Source: JABJAG01 sp965222215 (GTDB taxonomy: Bacteria > Pseudomonadota > Alphaproteobacteria > UBA6615). Taken from it: a stretch of DNA of 64,000 nucleotides. The DNA lies in assembly GCA_965222215.1 (NCBI GenBank), contig OZ244931.1:1984001-2048000 (forward strand), read 5' to 3'. Positions 8,161-16,540 of this stretch are shown here, in pieces. Each line of letters opens with the position of its first letter. Positions within the stretch are counted from its first letter, which is position 1. Made by a program: the position numbers and the translations under genes. The notes beneath the pieces were generated by a model, which worked only from the letters and a program-made list of their open reading frames with translations, was not told the origin of the DNA and did not search any database.

Positions 8161-9015
8161 TTGAAACCCGCACCTTTTGCCTACGTGCGCGCTGAAAGCT
8201 TCGACCAGGTCTTTGACCTGCTCGACGAGCATGGCGACGAGGCACGCATCCTCGCCGGCGGCCAAAGCCTCATGGCGACGCTCAACATGCGCTTGTCCGC
8301 GCCGGAAGTCCTCGTGGACATCAACCATCTCGAAGGCCTTTCGGACATTTCGGTGGACGGGGACACGCTGAAGATCGGCGCGCTCGCCCGCCATTCCGAC
8401 GTGCTCGAATCCGACCTCGTGGCGACCCACGCCCCGCTGATCGCAAAGGCCATGCCGCATGTCGCCCACCAGGCGATCCGCAATCGCGGAACTTTCGGCG
8501 GCTCCATCGCCTTCGCCGACCCGGCGGCGGAATTGCCCGCCGTGACCCGCACGCTGGGCGCGACGTTCGTGATCCGCGGTCGCGACGGCGAGCGCAAGGT
8601 CGCCGCCGACGACTTCTTCAAGGGGTTGTTCGAAACCGACCGCGCAGACAACGAGATTCTGGTGGGCGCCGAAATTCCGTCGATCGCAGACGGCGAGCGT
8701 ACCGCGTTCATGGAACTGGCGCGGCGTCACGGCGACTATGCGATCGTCGGCATCGCCGTTCAGGGCCGGGTCGACGGCGGCACCTTCTCTGACATGAAGA
8801 TCGGGTTCTTCGGTGCCGGCGACCAGCCGATTCTCGCTCGCAGCGCCATGGACGCCCTGAACGGACAGTCCAACAGCGACGACACCGTCAAGAAAGCCCA
8901 GGATGCGCTGGACGCGGATCTCGACCCGATGCCGGACCTGAACGGGCCGGCGGAAATGAAAATGCATCTCGCCCGTGTGCTGACCAAGCGCGCGCTGGCC
9001 GAGATAGCGGCCTGA
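8161..9015 (+). CDS. Xanthine dehydrogenase/CO dehydrogenase-type FAD-binding subunit (CoxM family)
   Basis: A 284-residue flavoprotein. FAD-binding motifs of the molybdenum hydroxylase medium subunit are clear: LAGGQSLMA (residues 31-38) and TFGGSIAFADPAAELPA (from 111). The start is TTG at 8161, supported by GGGGAG seven bases upstream and no better ATG. It normally carries electrons from the molybdenum and 2Fe-2S subunits to the final acceptor. The small subunit follows 16 bases later; the large catalytic subunit is absent from this locus. Confidence 0.9.
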   Translation: MKPAPFAYVRAESFDQVFDLLDEHGDEARILAGGQSLMATLNMRLSAPEVLVDINHLEGLSDISVDGDTLKIGALARHSDVLESDLVATHAPLIAKAMPHVAHQAIRNRGTFGGSIAFADPAAELPAVTRTLGATFVIRGRDGERKVAADDFFKGLFETDRADNEILVGAEIPSIADGERTAFMELARRHGDYAIVGIAVQGRVDGGTFSDMKIGFFGAGDQPILARSAMDALNGQSNSDDTVKKAQDALDADLDPMPDLNGPAEMKMHLARVLTKRALAEIAA

Positions 9016-9031
9016 GACGGCGGAGGACATC

Positions 9032-9508
9032 GTGGACAACAACGTCGATATCAATATGACCGTGAACGGCCAGCAGGTAAGCCGCCGGGTTCCGGCACGC
9101 ACCAACCTGGTCGATTTCGTTCGTTACGAGATGGAACTGACTGGCAGTCATGTAGGTTGCGAACACGGCGTGTGCGGTGCCTGCACGATCCGCGTGGACG
9201 GCAACATCGTTCGTGGCTGCCTGATGCTCGCGGCGCAGGCCGACGGCACAAATGTCGAGACTATCGAAGGCCTGTCCGATTCAGGAGAGATTGCGGACCT
9301 GCAGAAGGCGTTTCACGAGCGCAACGCCGTCCAGTGCGGCTTCTGCACGCCGGGCATGCTGCTTACGGCCCAGGAACTGCTGGCGAAGACGCCATCCCCG
9401 TCGCGCGAGGAGATTCGCGAGTTCATCTCCGGCAACTACTGTCGATGCACCGGCTACCAGGCGATCGTGGACGCGATCGAGCGGGTTGCCGAGGAGCGTA
9501 AGGCCTAG
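9032..9508 (+). CDS. 2Fe-2S subunit of molybdenum hydroxylase type (CoxS family)
   Basis: A 158-residue iron-sulfur protein with both clusters of the family: the plant-ferredoxin type (C43, C48, C51, C63 in CEHGVCGAC and GCLM) and the C-terminal type (C102, C105, C137, C139 in QCGFCTPGM and YCRCTGY). GTG start at 9032 after GGAGG. It is followed by a strong terminator rather than by a large subunit, so the operon ends here. Its electron donor must be encoded elsewhere or be of another type. Confidence 0.93.
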   Translation: MDNNVDINMTVNGQQVSRRVPARTNLVDFVRYEMELTGSHVGCEHGVCGACTIRVDGNIVRGCLMLAAQADGTNVETIEGLSDSGEIADLQKAFHERNAVQCGFCTPGMLLTAQELLAKTPSPSREEIREFISGNYCRCTGYQAIVDAIERVAEERKA

Positions 9509-9530
9509 CGCGTCCCGACGTGGCGCACTG

Positions 9531-9565
9531 AAAAAGGGCGGGCGCCTTGAGCGCCCGCCCTTTTT
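9531..9565 (+). terminator. Rho-independent terminator after coxS-like gene
   Basis: A-rich lead, a stem of GGGCGGGCGC paired with GCGCCCGCCC around a TTGA-containing loop, and a run of five T. It lies 22 bases after the stop codon of the CoxS-like gene. Confidence 0.85.
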
Positions 9566-9581
9566 CAATTCCCCGAACGTC

Positions 9582-9613
9582 GAACGGCGGCGCGATATCC
9601 CGCGCCGCCGTTC
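9582..9613. terminator. Strong hairpin at the 3' end of dctM (second TRAP locus)
   Basis: A perfect 13-base stem (GAACGGCGGCGCG with its complement) around a six-base loop, 22 bases past the minus-strand dctM stop. It lacks a T run on the minus strand, so it may be a transcript end-stabiliser or a Rho-assisted stop rather than a classical intrinsic terminator. Confidence 0.5.
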
Positions 9614-9635
9614 AGCGTTTCGGAATTCAGTTCCG

Positions 9636-10979
9636 TTAGAAACTTATCCCGATCTGATGGTTGAACTGGATACCCGAACTCCATGTGATCGGGACCGTCG
9701 TCAGCTGCGGCACCACCCAGACGAGGAGCATGACGAACAGGATCAAAATCCAGTAGGGAATCGAACCGGCGAAAATCTCGCCCAATTGCACTGTTCTGTC
9801 AGGTACCGAGCCCTTCACGGCGTACACCAGAAGTCCGACAGGCGGGGTCAGCAGACCCGCCTCGATTGCCAGGATGCCCATGATTGCAAAGGCATACTCG
9901 TTGTACCCGAAGTTCTGCGCAATCGGCCAGAAGATAGGGACCGTCAACAGGATAATCGAACCCGAGTCCAGCAGCGTGCCGAGAACCAGCCAGATCACGA
10001 TCATGATCAACACGGCCACGTTCGGATCGATACCCGCACCACCGACCGTATCGGTAATCAGGTTCACGACACCGCCCGTCGTCAGCAGACGCGAATACAT
10101 CTGCGCCGTCAGCAGCAGGAACAGGATCGGCGCAATGACCTTGCCGGAATCGACAATGGCTTCGCGGATACCGTGCCAGCGCACACCCTTGATCAGCGCG
10201 AGGACAAGACCGAACAACGCCCCCAACGCCGCCGCTTCCGACGGTGTGGCCAGACCGGCCCAGATGCTTCCGAGAACGGCGATGATCAGGAAAATTACGC
10301 CGCCGCCGCTGATGATCTCCTGACCGGTCAACTTCTCGTTGGAAAGGTCGACCGCCGGAGCCGTTTTCGGCTTCAGGATCGCCACACCCGAACAATAGAA
10401 GGCCATGACGAGGGCCAGAATCAGGCCCGGGAAAATACCGGCGAGGAACAGGAATCCGATCGAAATCTCGGTGACAATGCCCCAGATGATCAGCAGGACA
10501 CTGGGCGGAATCAGCATGCCCAGGCACGCACTGCCCGCGACGGAACCCAGCGCGTAGCGCCGGTTATACCCGGCGGCAATCATCTCGGGATAGGCCAAGC
10601 GCGAGAACGCGGCTGCCGAGGCGAGGCTCGTTCCCGTCACGGCGGCGAAGACCGCATTGCCTGCCACTGTTGCCACGGCCAGCCGGCCCGGAATGCGTTT
10701 TAAACCGAAGTTCATCACGCGGTATAGATCGCCTGCCGAGCCGGATCGGCTCACAAATTCGCCCATAAGAACGAACAGTGGGATCACCGCAAACACGAAG
10801 TCACGCAACGCGAAGAACGACGTACTCCCTACCTGCCCGGCGGCCAGTTCGTAGGAGCCGAACATCAGCCATGTGCCGACCAGGGCCGTGACGCCGAGGG
10901 AGATGCCGATATGAATGCCGCCGATCACTCCGATGATCAGCGCGACCAGCATCAAAAGAACTGCTGTGGTTGGATCCAT
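9636..10979 (-). CDS. dctM: TRAP transporter large permease, DctM family (second copy)
   Basis: A 447-residue multi-spanning membrane protein with family motifs FVLMGEF, AAVTGTS and GMLIPPS. ATG at 10979 follows GGGGCG; an in-frame TTG eight codons earlier lacks a well-placed ribosome site. It lies 69 bases downstream of dctQ on the minus strand. Its binding proteins are probably the two dctP genes transcribed divergently from 12017. Sequence is clearly different from the DctM at 1165, so this is a separate transporter and not a recent copy. Confidence 0.93.
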   Translation of the reverse strand: MDPTTAVLLMLVALIIGVIGGIHIGISLGVTALVGTWLMFGSYELAAGQVGSTSFFALRDFVFAVIPLFVLMGEFVSRSGSAGDLYRVMNFGLKRIPGRLAVATVAGNAVFAAVTGTSLASAAAFSRLAYPEMIAAGYNRRYALGSVAGSACLGMLIPPSVLLIIWGIVTEISIGFLFLAGIFPGLILALVMAFYCSGVAILKPKTAPAVDLSNEKLTGQEIISGGGVIFLIIAVLGSIWAGLATPSEAAALGALFGLVLALIKGVRWHGIREAIVDSGKVIAPILFLLLTAQMYSRLLTTGGVVNLITDTVGGAGIDPNVAVLIMIVIWLVLGTLLDSGSIILLTVPIFWPIAQNFGYNEYAFAIMGILAIEAGLLTPPVGLLVYAVKGSVPDRTVQLGEIFAGSIPYWILILFVMLLVWVVPQLTTVPITWSSGIQFNHQIGISF

Positions 10980-11048
10980 TCTTAAACGCCCCTTTATCCC
11001 CAAATGCTCATTGTGCGGCGCGTGCCGCCGGTTGGGTTATGTTTTTCG

Positions 11049-11585
11049 CTAGATTTGCGAGCCCGAAATATCTTCGACCCGGCCCTCTTCCTCTTCGGTG
11101 ATCGCCTGACCGCCGAACAGAAAGTGGAAGAGCAGAACGAGATACGTCAGCGCGGACACGACGGCAAAAGCGAAGATCACCGTGCGAACCGGATAGACCG
11201 GCACGCGAATCGACCCCTCGCCTTCACGCTCATCGACATCCCAGCCGATGACCATGTCCTCGTACCCGCCCAGCGCGATAGAGAAGAAGAACCAGACCCC
11301 CAGCGCCGCAACGGTGATGTCGATGAGACGACGAACGAGCGGCCCGACGTTCTGATAGACCACGGTCGTGCGCAGATGGGCCCCCCGATAAATCGTGTAA
11401 GGCATCTGCAGGAACAGAATCGAAACCATCGAGTTGGCCACGATTTCGATCGTTCCATCGAACGGCGCATTGAAGAACGTACGACCCGTGATGTCGTAAA
11501 GGATCAGAAAAGCGAGCGCCATCGCCCAGAACGCGGCGATCGTGCTGCACACACGCGTCACCGTATAAACGACCCTATCGAGCAT
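11049..11585 (-). CDS. dctQ: TRAP transporter small permease, DctQ family (second copy)
   Basis: A 178-residue protein with four hydrophobic helices. The ATG at 11585 has a good GGGAGG ribosome site seven bases upstream. The region between helices 2 and 3 contains 'GGAHLRTTVVYQNVGP', similar to the charged loop conserved in DctQ proteins. Forms an operon with dctM; divergent from the tandem dctP genes across a 431-base spacer. Confidence 0.9.
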   Translation of the reverse strand: MLDRVVYTVTRVCSTIAAFWAMALAFLILYDITGRTFFNAPFDGTIEIVANSMVSILFLQMPYTIYRGAHLRTTVVYQNVGPLVRRLIDITVAALGVWFFFSIALGGYEDMVIGWDVDEREGEGSIRVPVYPVRTVIFAFAVVSALTYLVLLFHFLFGGQAITEEEEGRVEDISGSQI

Positions 11586-12016
11586 CGATACCTCCCAAAA
11601 TCCCTGTTTCACCAACCACGTCGGCGAATTGATTCGATGCGCTCCCCAGCGCGAATCTGCGAGACGTTAGCAGACTGCCCGCGTCTGTAAAATGCGTGAT
11701 TCCGGTCGATTGCGCTTTTTTGACACATGATCGACGTAATCCGATCAAACGGACGTGATCTTGTTGCCACAGTTCGGCGGCATGGTGAATTTTGCCGAAA
11801 TAGCCGTAGTGGTCAGCAGCACCACCTGAGGCTGAACAACAACACGAGGGAGAGATGGCAATAGCAACTGACAAACCATTGATAACCTCTAGCTTTGGGG
11901 TGCGATTCCTGCTTTTCTGCACCCCGACATGTACAGACGTACCGCGTCAGGTCGACCGGTTCGGCTCTTTTGTCGTTCAATGTTCCTAAGAAACTAAGTC
12001 CCATGGGAGACAATCT
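11586..12016. other. Long divergent intergenic region (dctQ / dctP)
   Basis: 431 bases between divergent TRAP genes, the only gene-free stretch over 300 bases in the window. It must hold promoters for both transcripts. The only coding candidate is a short frame at 11855-11989: ATG after GAGGGAG, 44 codons, ending 27 bases before the dctP GTG. It has no recognisable product and could be a leader peptide, a remnant or chance. I see no convincing large palindrome. Confidence 0.5.
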
Positions 12017-13102
12017 GTGACAGCACGTAAACAACTTGCGACCGTTGCCGCAGCCGGCGTTCTCGCCGTTGCCGCAGCAGCGACCACCACGTCGGCAATC
12101 GCCGACAGCTTCACATTCCGCATCGCGGCAGGCCATCCGGCCGCCCCGCTTGCGAGCGTGAATCAGCTTCAGAAGACTTTCGTTCCGAACGTGACCAAGC
12201 GCGTTGCGGCCGAGACCGACCACACGGTCCGCTTCATCGAAGGGTACGGCGGCACGATCGCCAACCTGTTCGAAGTTCTGGAATCGACCCAGAAGGGCCT
12301 GGTGGACTTCGGTTCCATGTGCTCGTGCTTCGAGCCGACCAAGCTGTTCGTCCATAACCTGAACTACTTCACGCCGTTCATCTCCGGCGATCCGAAGATC
12401 ATGGGACCGACCACGCGTCAGGTGCATGAGGAGTTCGACTACTTCTCCACCGTGTTCTCGGACAACTACAACCAGATCTATCTGGGCGGCGGTGCGTTCG
12501 ACGACTACGGCCTGGGCACGGACTTCCCGTGGACCAAAATGGAAGAGCTCAAGGGCGTGAAGGTCGGCGCGGCCGGTCCGAACCTGCCGTGGCTCGACTA
12601 CGCCGGTGCGGCGAAGGTCCAGACCAACCTGAACGAGGTCTACAACGCGCTGCAGTCCGGCGTGTATGACGGCATCGTGATCTTCCCGGCACCGTACTTC
12701 GGCTTCAAGTTCGGCGAAGTCGCAAAGTACTACACGACCATGGGCTGGGGCTCGGTCGTCGCTTATCCGCTGACGGTTAACACGAACACCTGGGCCAAGA
12801 TCCCCGATGATGTAAAGAAGATCATCATGGAAGAGGTCGAAGTGTATGAGACCGCGATGGAAGACGAGTCCGTGACCAAGTTCGTGACCGCACTCGAGAA
12901 CCTGCGCAAGCAGGGTGTGACGGTTCGTAACATCGATCCGGAAACCCAGAAGGCCATGGCCGAAGCTATCGAGCCGTGGGTCAACATCCGGGCCAATGAC
13001 TACGAAGAAAAGGGCTTCCCGGGCAAGGCGACGTTCAACCGCCTCATCGAACTGGCAAAGCAGAACGGCGCGACGCCGGTTCACACCTACACGATCAAGT
13101 AG
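12017..13102 (+). CDS. dctP: TRAP substrate-binding protein, DctP family (tandem copy 1)
   Basis: A 361-residue periplasmic protein with a signal peptide to about residue 30 (TTSAIA then DSFTF). Start GTG at 12017 after GGGAGA. The mature protein is identical by eye to that of the next gene. Family features: 'GVKVGAAGPNLPW' and 'YNALQSGVYDGIVIFPAP', the segments that line the carboxylate pocket. It faces dctQ-dctM and is probably their partner. The coding DNA from 12221 to 13098 appears identical to 13529-14406, while the signal peptide regions are unrelated, which points to recent homogenisation. Confidence 0.93.
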   Translation: MTARKQLATVAAAGVLAVAAAATTTSAIADSFTFRIAAGHPAAPLASVNQLQKTFVPNVTKRVAAETDHTVRFIEGYGGTIANLFEVLESTQKGLVDFGSMCSCFEPTKLFVHNLNYFTPFISGDPKIMGPTTRQVHEEFDYFSTVFSDNYNQIYLGGGAFDDYGLGTDFPWTKMEELKGVKVGAAGPNLPWLDYAGAAKVQTNLNEVYNALQSGVYDGIVIFPAPYFGFKFGEVAKYYTTMGWGSVVAYPLTVNTNTWAKIPDDVKKIIMEEVEVYETAMEDESVTKFVTALENLRKQGVTVRNIDPETQKAMAEAIEPWVNIRANDYEEKGFPGKATFNRLIELAKQNGATPVHTYTIK

Positions 13103-13121
13103 TTCTTCGGAACTCTTCAAG

Positions 13122-13151
13122 AAAAGGGCGGCCTACGGGCCGCCCTTTTTT
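13122..13151 (+). terminator. Terminator after dctP copy 1
   Basis: Stem AAAAGGGCGGCC/GGCCGCCCTTTT with a TACG loop, then T residues. The same hairpin sequence follows dctP copy 2, showing that the duplicated unit includes the terminator. Confidence 0.85.
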
Positions 13152-13321
13152 GTTTGCCCAGTTTGCACTTTTTCCAATTCCGCAACGCTATCGGCTAAGC
13201 CCTTCCCATACCCCCCATTTCGTTCCAAGATACGCGCGTTGTGTTCCGGTGCCCGTAGCACCTTATAAAAATCCGGCCGCGCAGACGGCCAAGCAACAAC
13301 GAAAATCATGGGAGGACCCCA

Positions 13322-14410
13322 ATGTCATTGACAGGTAAAATTGTACCGCGCGCCCTGGTCGCGGGCGGTTTCGCAGCGGCTTTTGCATTTACGCAAGTTC
13401 CAGCTCAGGCCGACAGCTTCACGTTCCGCATTGCGGCAGGCCATCCGGCTGCCCCGCTTGCGAGCGTGAACCAGCTTCAGAAGACCTTCGTTCCGAACGT
13501 GACCAAGCGGGTCGCGGCCGAGACCGATCACACGGTCCGCTTCATCGAAGGGTACGGCGGCACGATCGCCAACCTGTTCGAAGTTCTGGAATCGACCCAG
13601 AAGGGCCTGGTGGACTTCGGTTCCATGTGCTCGTGCTTCGAGCCGACCAAGCTGTTCGTCCATAACCTGAACTACTTCACGCCGTTCATCTCCGGCGATC
13701 CGAAGATCATGGGACCGACCACGCGTCAGGTGCATGAGGAGTTCGACTACTTCTCCACCGTGTTCTCGGACAACTACAACCAGATCTATCTGGGCGGCGG
13801 TGCGTTCGACGACTACGGCCTGGGCACGGACTTCCCGTGGACCAAAATGGAAGAGCTCAAGGGCGTGAAGGTCGGCGCGGCCGGTCCGAACCTGCCGTGG
13901 CTCGACTACGCCGGTGCGGCGAAGGTCCAGACCAACCTGAACGAGGTCTACAACGCGCTGCAGTCCGGCGTGTATGACGGCATCGTGATCTTCCCGGCAC
14001 CGTACTTCGGCTTCAAGTTCGGCGAAGTCGCAAAGTACTACACGACCATGGGCTGGGGCTCGGTCGTCGCTTATCCGCTGACGGTTAACACGAACACCTG
14101 GGCCAAGATCCCCGATGATGTAAAGAAGATCATCATGGAAGAGGTCGAAGTGTATGAGACCGCGATGGAAGACGAGTCCGTGACCAAGTTCGTGACCGCA
14201 CTCGAGAACCTGCGCAAGCAGGGTGTGACGGTTCGTAACATCGATCCGGAAACCCAGAAGGCCATGGCCGAAGCTATCGAGCCGTGGGTCAACATCCGGG
14301 CCAATGACTACGAAGAAAAGGGCTTCCCGGGCAAGGCGACGTTCAACCGCCTCATCGAACTGGCAAAGCAGAACGGCGCGACGCCGGTTCACACCTACAC
14401 GATCAAATAG
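13322..14410 (+). CDS. dctP: TRAP substrate-binding protein, DctP family (tandem copy 2)
   Basis: A 362-residue protein: a different signal peptide (residues about 1-29, ending QVPAQA) joined to a mature sequence identical by eye to copy 1. The only nucleotide differences in the mature region are a handful of silent changes in its first 120 bases and one in the last sense codon. ATG at 13322 is preceded by GGGAGG. The 219-base spacer before it is unrelated to the region before copy 1, so the two genes can be expressed and exported differently while binding the same ligand. Confidence 0.93.
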   Translation: MSLTGKIVPRALVAGGFAAAFAFTQVPAQADSFTFRIAAGHPAAPLASVNQLQKTFVPNVTKRVAAETDHTVRFIEGYGGTIANLFEVLESTQKGLVDFGSMCSCFEPTKLFVHNLNYFTPFISGDPKIMGPTTRQVHEEFDYFSTVFSDNYNQIYLGGGAFDDYGLGTDFPWTKMEELKGVKVGAAGPNLPWLDYAGAAKVQTNLNEVYNALQSGVYDGIVIFPAPYFGFKFGEVAKYYTTMGWGSVVAYPLTVNTNTWAKIPDDVKKIIMEEVEVYETAMEDESVTKFVTALENLRKQGVTVRNIDPETQKAMAEAIEPWVNIRANDYEEKGFPGKATFNRLIELAKQNGATPVHTYTIK

Positions 14411-14429
14411 TTCTCAGGAGCTCTTTGCG

Positions 14430-14460
14430 AAAAGGGCGGCCTACGGGCCGCCCTTTTCTT
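14430..14460 (+). terminator. Terminator after dctP copy 2
   Basis: Same 12-base stem and TACG loop as at 13122, followed by TTTTCTT. It precedes the convergent muconolactone isomerase-like gene by 20 bases. Confidence 0.83.
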
Positions 14461-14480
14461 GTTCCCCTATGAACCTGCGC

Positions 14481-14795
14481 CTAGACCGGCGGCAGTTCGA
14501 TCCCCGCATCCTTCGCAATCAACGAAATCGGGTGTTCCACGACCGGCGTCACGGACACATCGAAAAAGAACCGGTGTAGCGGCAGCGACAGGAACGCCTG
14601 GTGCAAATCGTCATGGTCCTTCGCCTGCCAGAGCGAGATCGTTTGCTGGGTCGCGGTGGCGCGCCAGGCGCGCACGACATAGCCGTCAGCAATCAGTTCC
14701 TTCGCGCGGGCCGCCTCCTTGGCACGCTCCTGCGCCTCGGTCTCGGCGTCCCAGTGCTCCGGAATTCGGACCCAGTAATTCAAAACGTAAAGCAT
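14481..14795 (-). CDS. Muconolactone delta-isomerase-like protein
   Basis: A 104-residue protein matching the small dimeric alpha/beta barrel of muconolactone isomerase (CatC) and YciI relatives: the opening MLYVLNYWVRIPE, a charged helix ending 'KELIADGYVVRAWR', 'QTISLWQAKDHDDLHQ' and 'LSLPLHRFFFDVSVTPV' follow the family block by block. ATG at 14795 with GGGGAG upstream. No other gene of the beta-ketoadipate pathway is next to it, so it may act on another lactone or be a generic dimeric barrel protein. Divergent from the second OsmC gene. Confidence 0.8.
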   Translation of the reverse strand: MLYVLNYWVRIPEHWDAETEAQERAKEAARAKELIADGYVVRAWRATATQQTISLWQAKDHDDLHQAFLSLPLHRFFFDVSVTPVVEHPISLIAKDAGIELPPV

Positions 14796-14992
14796 TGGCC
14801 TAGTCTCCCCTGTTGGATGCCGGACCCTAGTGCGCCCGCCGGTCAGGTGCACGTCCCGGCGCGCCCAAACACTCGTGCGATCTCCGCATCAAACTCATTC
14901 GTGCGACGGAAACATGACTGCATTGGGATCGCGCCGCTTTATCGGCTCGTCATCGAGGCCGACTGTCTCCTCCCACAGCGAGAGGGAACACC

Positions 14993-15505
14993 ATGGCAGA
15001 TGACAAACAATCCACGTTCGACGTCGTGTGCGAGATGGAAGCGACATCCGTCGGAAAAATGCGCACGGAGGTGGACGCCCGATTGGTCGTCGGACCACTC
15101 GACGCACCGATGTACGAACACCGATTTGAGATGGCGTCGGACGAAGGCGCATTCCACGGCGGGGCGGACTCGGCACCGCCACCCCTCGCATTCTTCTGCA
15201 CCGGGCTCGTCACCTGCCTGATGACCCAGATCCGCGCGTTCGCAAAGCGTCTTCGTGTTCCCGTCGGTGATGTGAAGGTGACAGCCGACATCAAGTGGGA
15301 AGGCCGGCATGCCGGCCGGAACCCTTACACGGCGCACCCGGTCCACTTTCGCCTCGACATCGATCTCGACAGTGAAGCCTCGGTGGACGACCAGAAACGG
15401 GTGCTCGATGCTGCCGAACTCGGTTGCTTCGTCGAAGCGACGCTGGCCAACCCCGTCCCCGTCGAACACCGCCTGAAGAACGGCGACGCCTGGCTGGCCG
15501 CGTAA
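14993..15505 (+). CDS. OsmC-family protein (second copy)
   Basis: A 170-residue OsmC-fold protein. The central helix 'FFCTGLVTCLMTQIRAFAKRL' (first 20 residues quoted in part) carries the conserved cysteine, followed by 'VTADIKWEGRHAGRNP'. It differs clearly from the OsmC at 7536 and belongs to a different subgroup. The second conserved cysteine is represented by C143 in ELGCFVEA. ATG follows GAGAGG. The neighbouring LysR gene is convergent and ends 16 bases away. Confidence 0.82.
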   Translation: MADDKQSTFDVVCEMEATSVGKMRTEVDARLVVGPLDAPMYEHRFEMASDEGAFHGGADSAPPPLAFFCTGLVTCLMTQIRAFAKRLRVPVGDVKVTADIKWEGRHAGRNPYTAHPVHFRLDIDLDSEASVDDQKRVLDAAELGCFVEATLANPVPVEHRLKNGDAWLAA

Positions 15506-15521
15506 CCGCCTTTCGGGCGGC

Positions 15522-16430
15522 TCAGCCCCGCCGAGGCTGGCGAAACTGTTCCTTCAGGAAATCGACGAACGCGCGAACCTTCAACGGCATGTAGTCTCGT
15601 GTCGGGTACATGACCCAGATCGCGTTGTCGAAGCGTGACGCCGTCGCCTCGTAGTCGGGGAACAGGTCGATAAGCTCGCCTGTATCGATGGCATCGCCAA
15701 CGATCCAGCGCGCCTGCAGCACGATCCCCATCCCGGCCATCGCAAGGTCCCGCAGCGCGATCGCGTTCGAGGTCGTGCAATTACCCCGGATCGGAATCTC
15801 GATCGTTTCGCCGCCTTTCTTCCTGAATCGCCAGCGGTTGCTGAACCCCGCGAGCGACAACGGCATGCAATTGTGCTCGTTGAGATCGTACGGGTGTTTC
15901 GGCGTGCCGTGGCGCGCAAGGTAGTCGGCGCTCGCGCACACGATCCCCACCAACGGCAGAAGTTTCGTCGCGACGTAGCTCGACTCCTCAAGCGGTCCGA
16001 TCCGGAAGGCCGCGTCCAACCGCTCACTCAACAGGTCGAGCGGCGCATCGGTCAGCACGAGGTCGAACGAGACGTCCGGGTACTGCGCAGAAAACTTCGG
16101 CAGCAAAGGCACGATATTGGCCTGGGCAAAAGCGACCGGGGCGGCCACACGCAAGATGCCGTGCGGCTTCTGCGACACGTTGGTCGCCAGCGTGTGGGCA
16201 TGGCCGATTTCCTCGACGATCGGCTCAATGCGTTGAAAATAGATGTTGCCCGCCTCGGTCGGCGACAACCGCCGCGTCGTGCGCTGAAACAGCCGGGTTC
16301 CGAGCTCGGTCTCCAACGATGCGATCGTGCGCGAAATCGATGAAGGGTCCACCTGCCGGTCGCGCGCTACCGCCGCGAAGCTGCCGCGGCGCATCACTTC
16401 TACGAAAATCTGGAGAGAATCCACGTCCAT
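15522..16430 (-). CDS. LysR-family transcriptional regulator
   Basis: A 302-residue regulator: winged HTH at residues 1-60 (LQIFVEVMRRGSFAAVARD, SSISRTIASLE, RLFQRTTRRLSPTEAG), linker helix and a periplasmic-binding-like ligand domain. It resembles the CrgA/AaeR-like branch with the RTTR..SPTEAG signature. Divergent from the orphan dctP at 16541 with a 110-base spacer, so it is the obvious candidate controller of that gene. Confidence 0.9.
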   Translation of the reverse strand: MDVDSLQIFVEVMRRGSFAAVARDRQVDPSSISRTIASLETELGTRLFQRTTRRLSPTEAGNIYFQRIEPIVEEIGHAHTLATNVSQKPHGILRVAAPVAFAQANIVPLLPKFSAQYPDVSFDLVLTDAPLDLLSERLDAAFRIGPLEESSYVATKLLPLVGIVCASADYLARHGTPKHPYDLNEHNCMPLSLAGFSNRWRFRKKGGETIEIPIRGNCTTSNAIALRDLAMAGMGIVLQARWIVGDAIDTGELIDLFPDYEATASRFDNAIWVMYPTRDYMPLKVRAFVDFLKEQFRQPRRG

Positions 16431-16540
16431 TCGTGTGCCTCATGCAGCAAACTTATGCAGTTCTTCTCTTTTTCTACGCTATTTGCACGGGTTTCATACA
16501 GGAAGCGCTTTAAACAATAAACAAACTCCGGAGGATCACT

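Noticed and set aside
9252..10703. A 483-codon plus-strand open frame covering the end of the CoxS-like gene and most of dctM
   Set aside because: Arg/Gln/Asp-rich translation with no domain similarity, crosses a clear terminator, and lies antisense to a well-conserved DctM. An artefact of high GC.
11813..14392. Long minus-strand frames antisense to both dctP genes
   Set aside because: They mirror the DctP coding sequence and are nearly identical to each other only because the dctP genes are; composition is His/Arg/Val-rich as in antisense frames.
13322..14410. Pseudogene status for the second dctP
   Set aside because: Full-length, with its own promoter spacer, ribosome site, intact signal peptide and terminator.
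16441..16520. LysR operator between lysR and the orphan dctP
   Set aside because: ATGCAG occurs twice as a direct repeat, but no convincing inverted repeat with T-N11-A symmetry was found.
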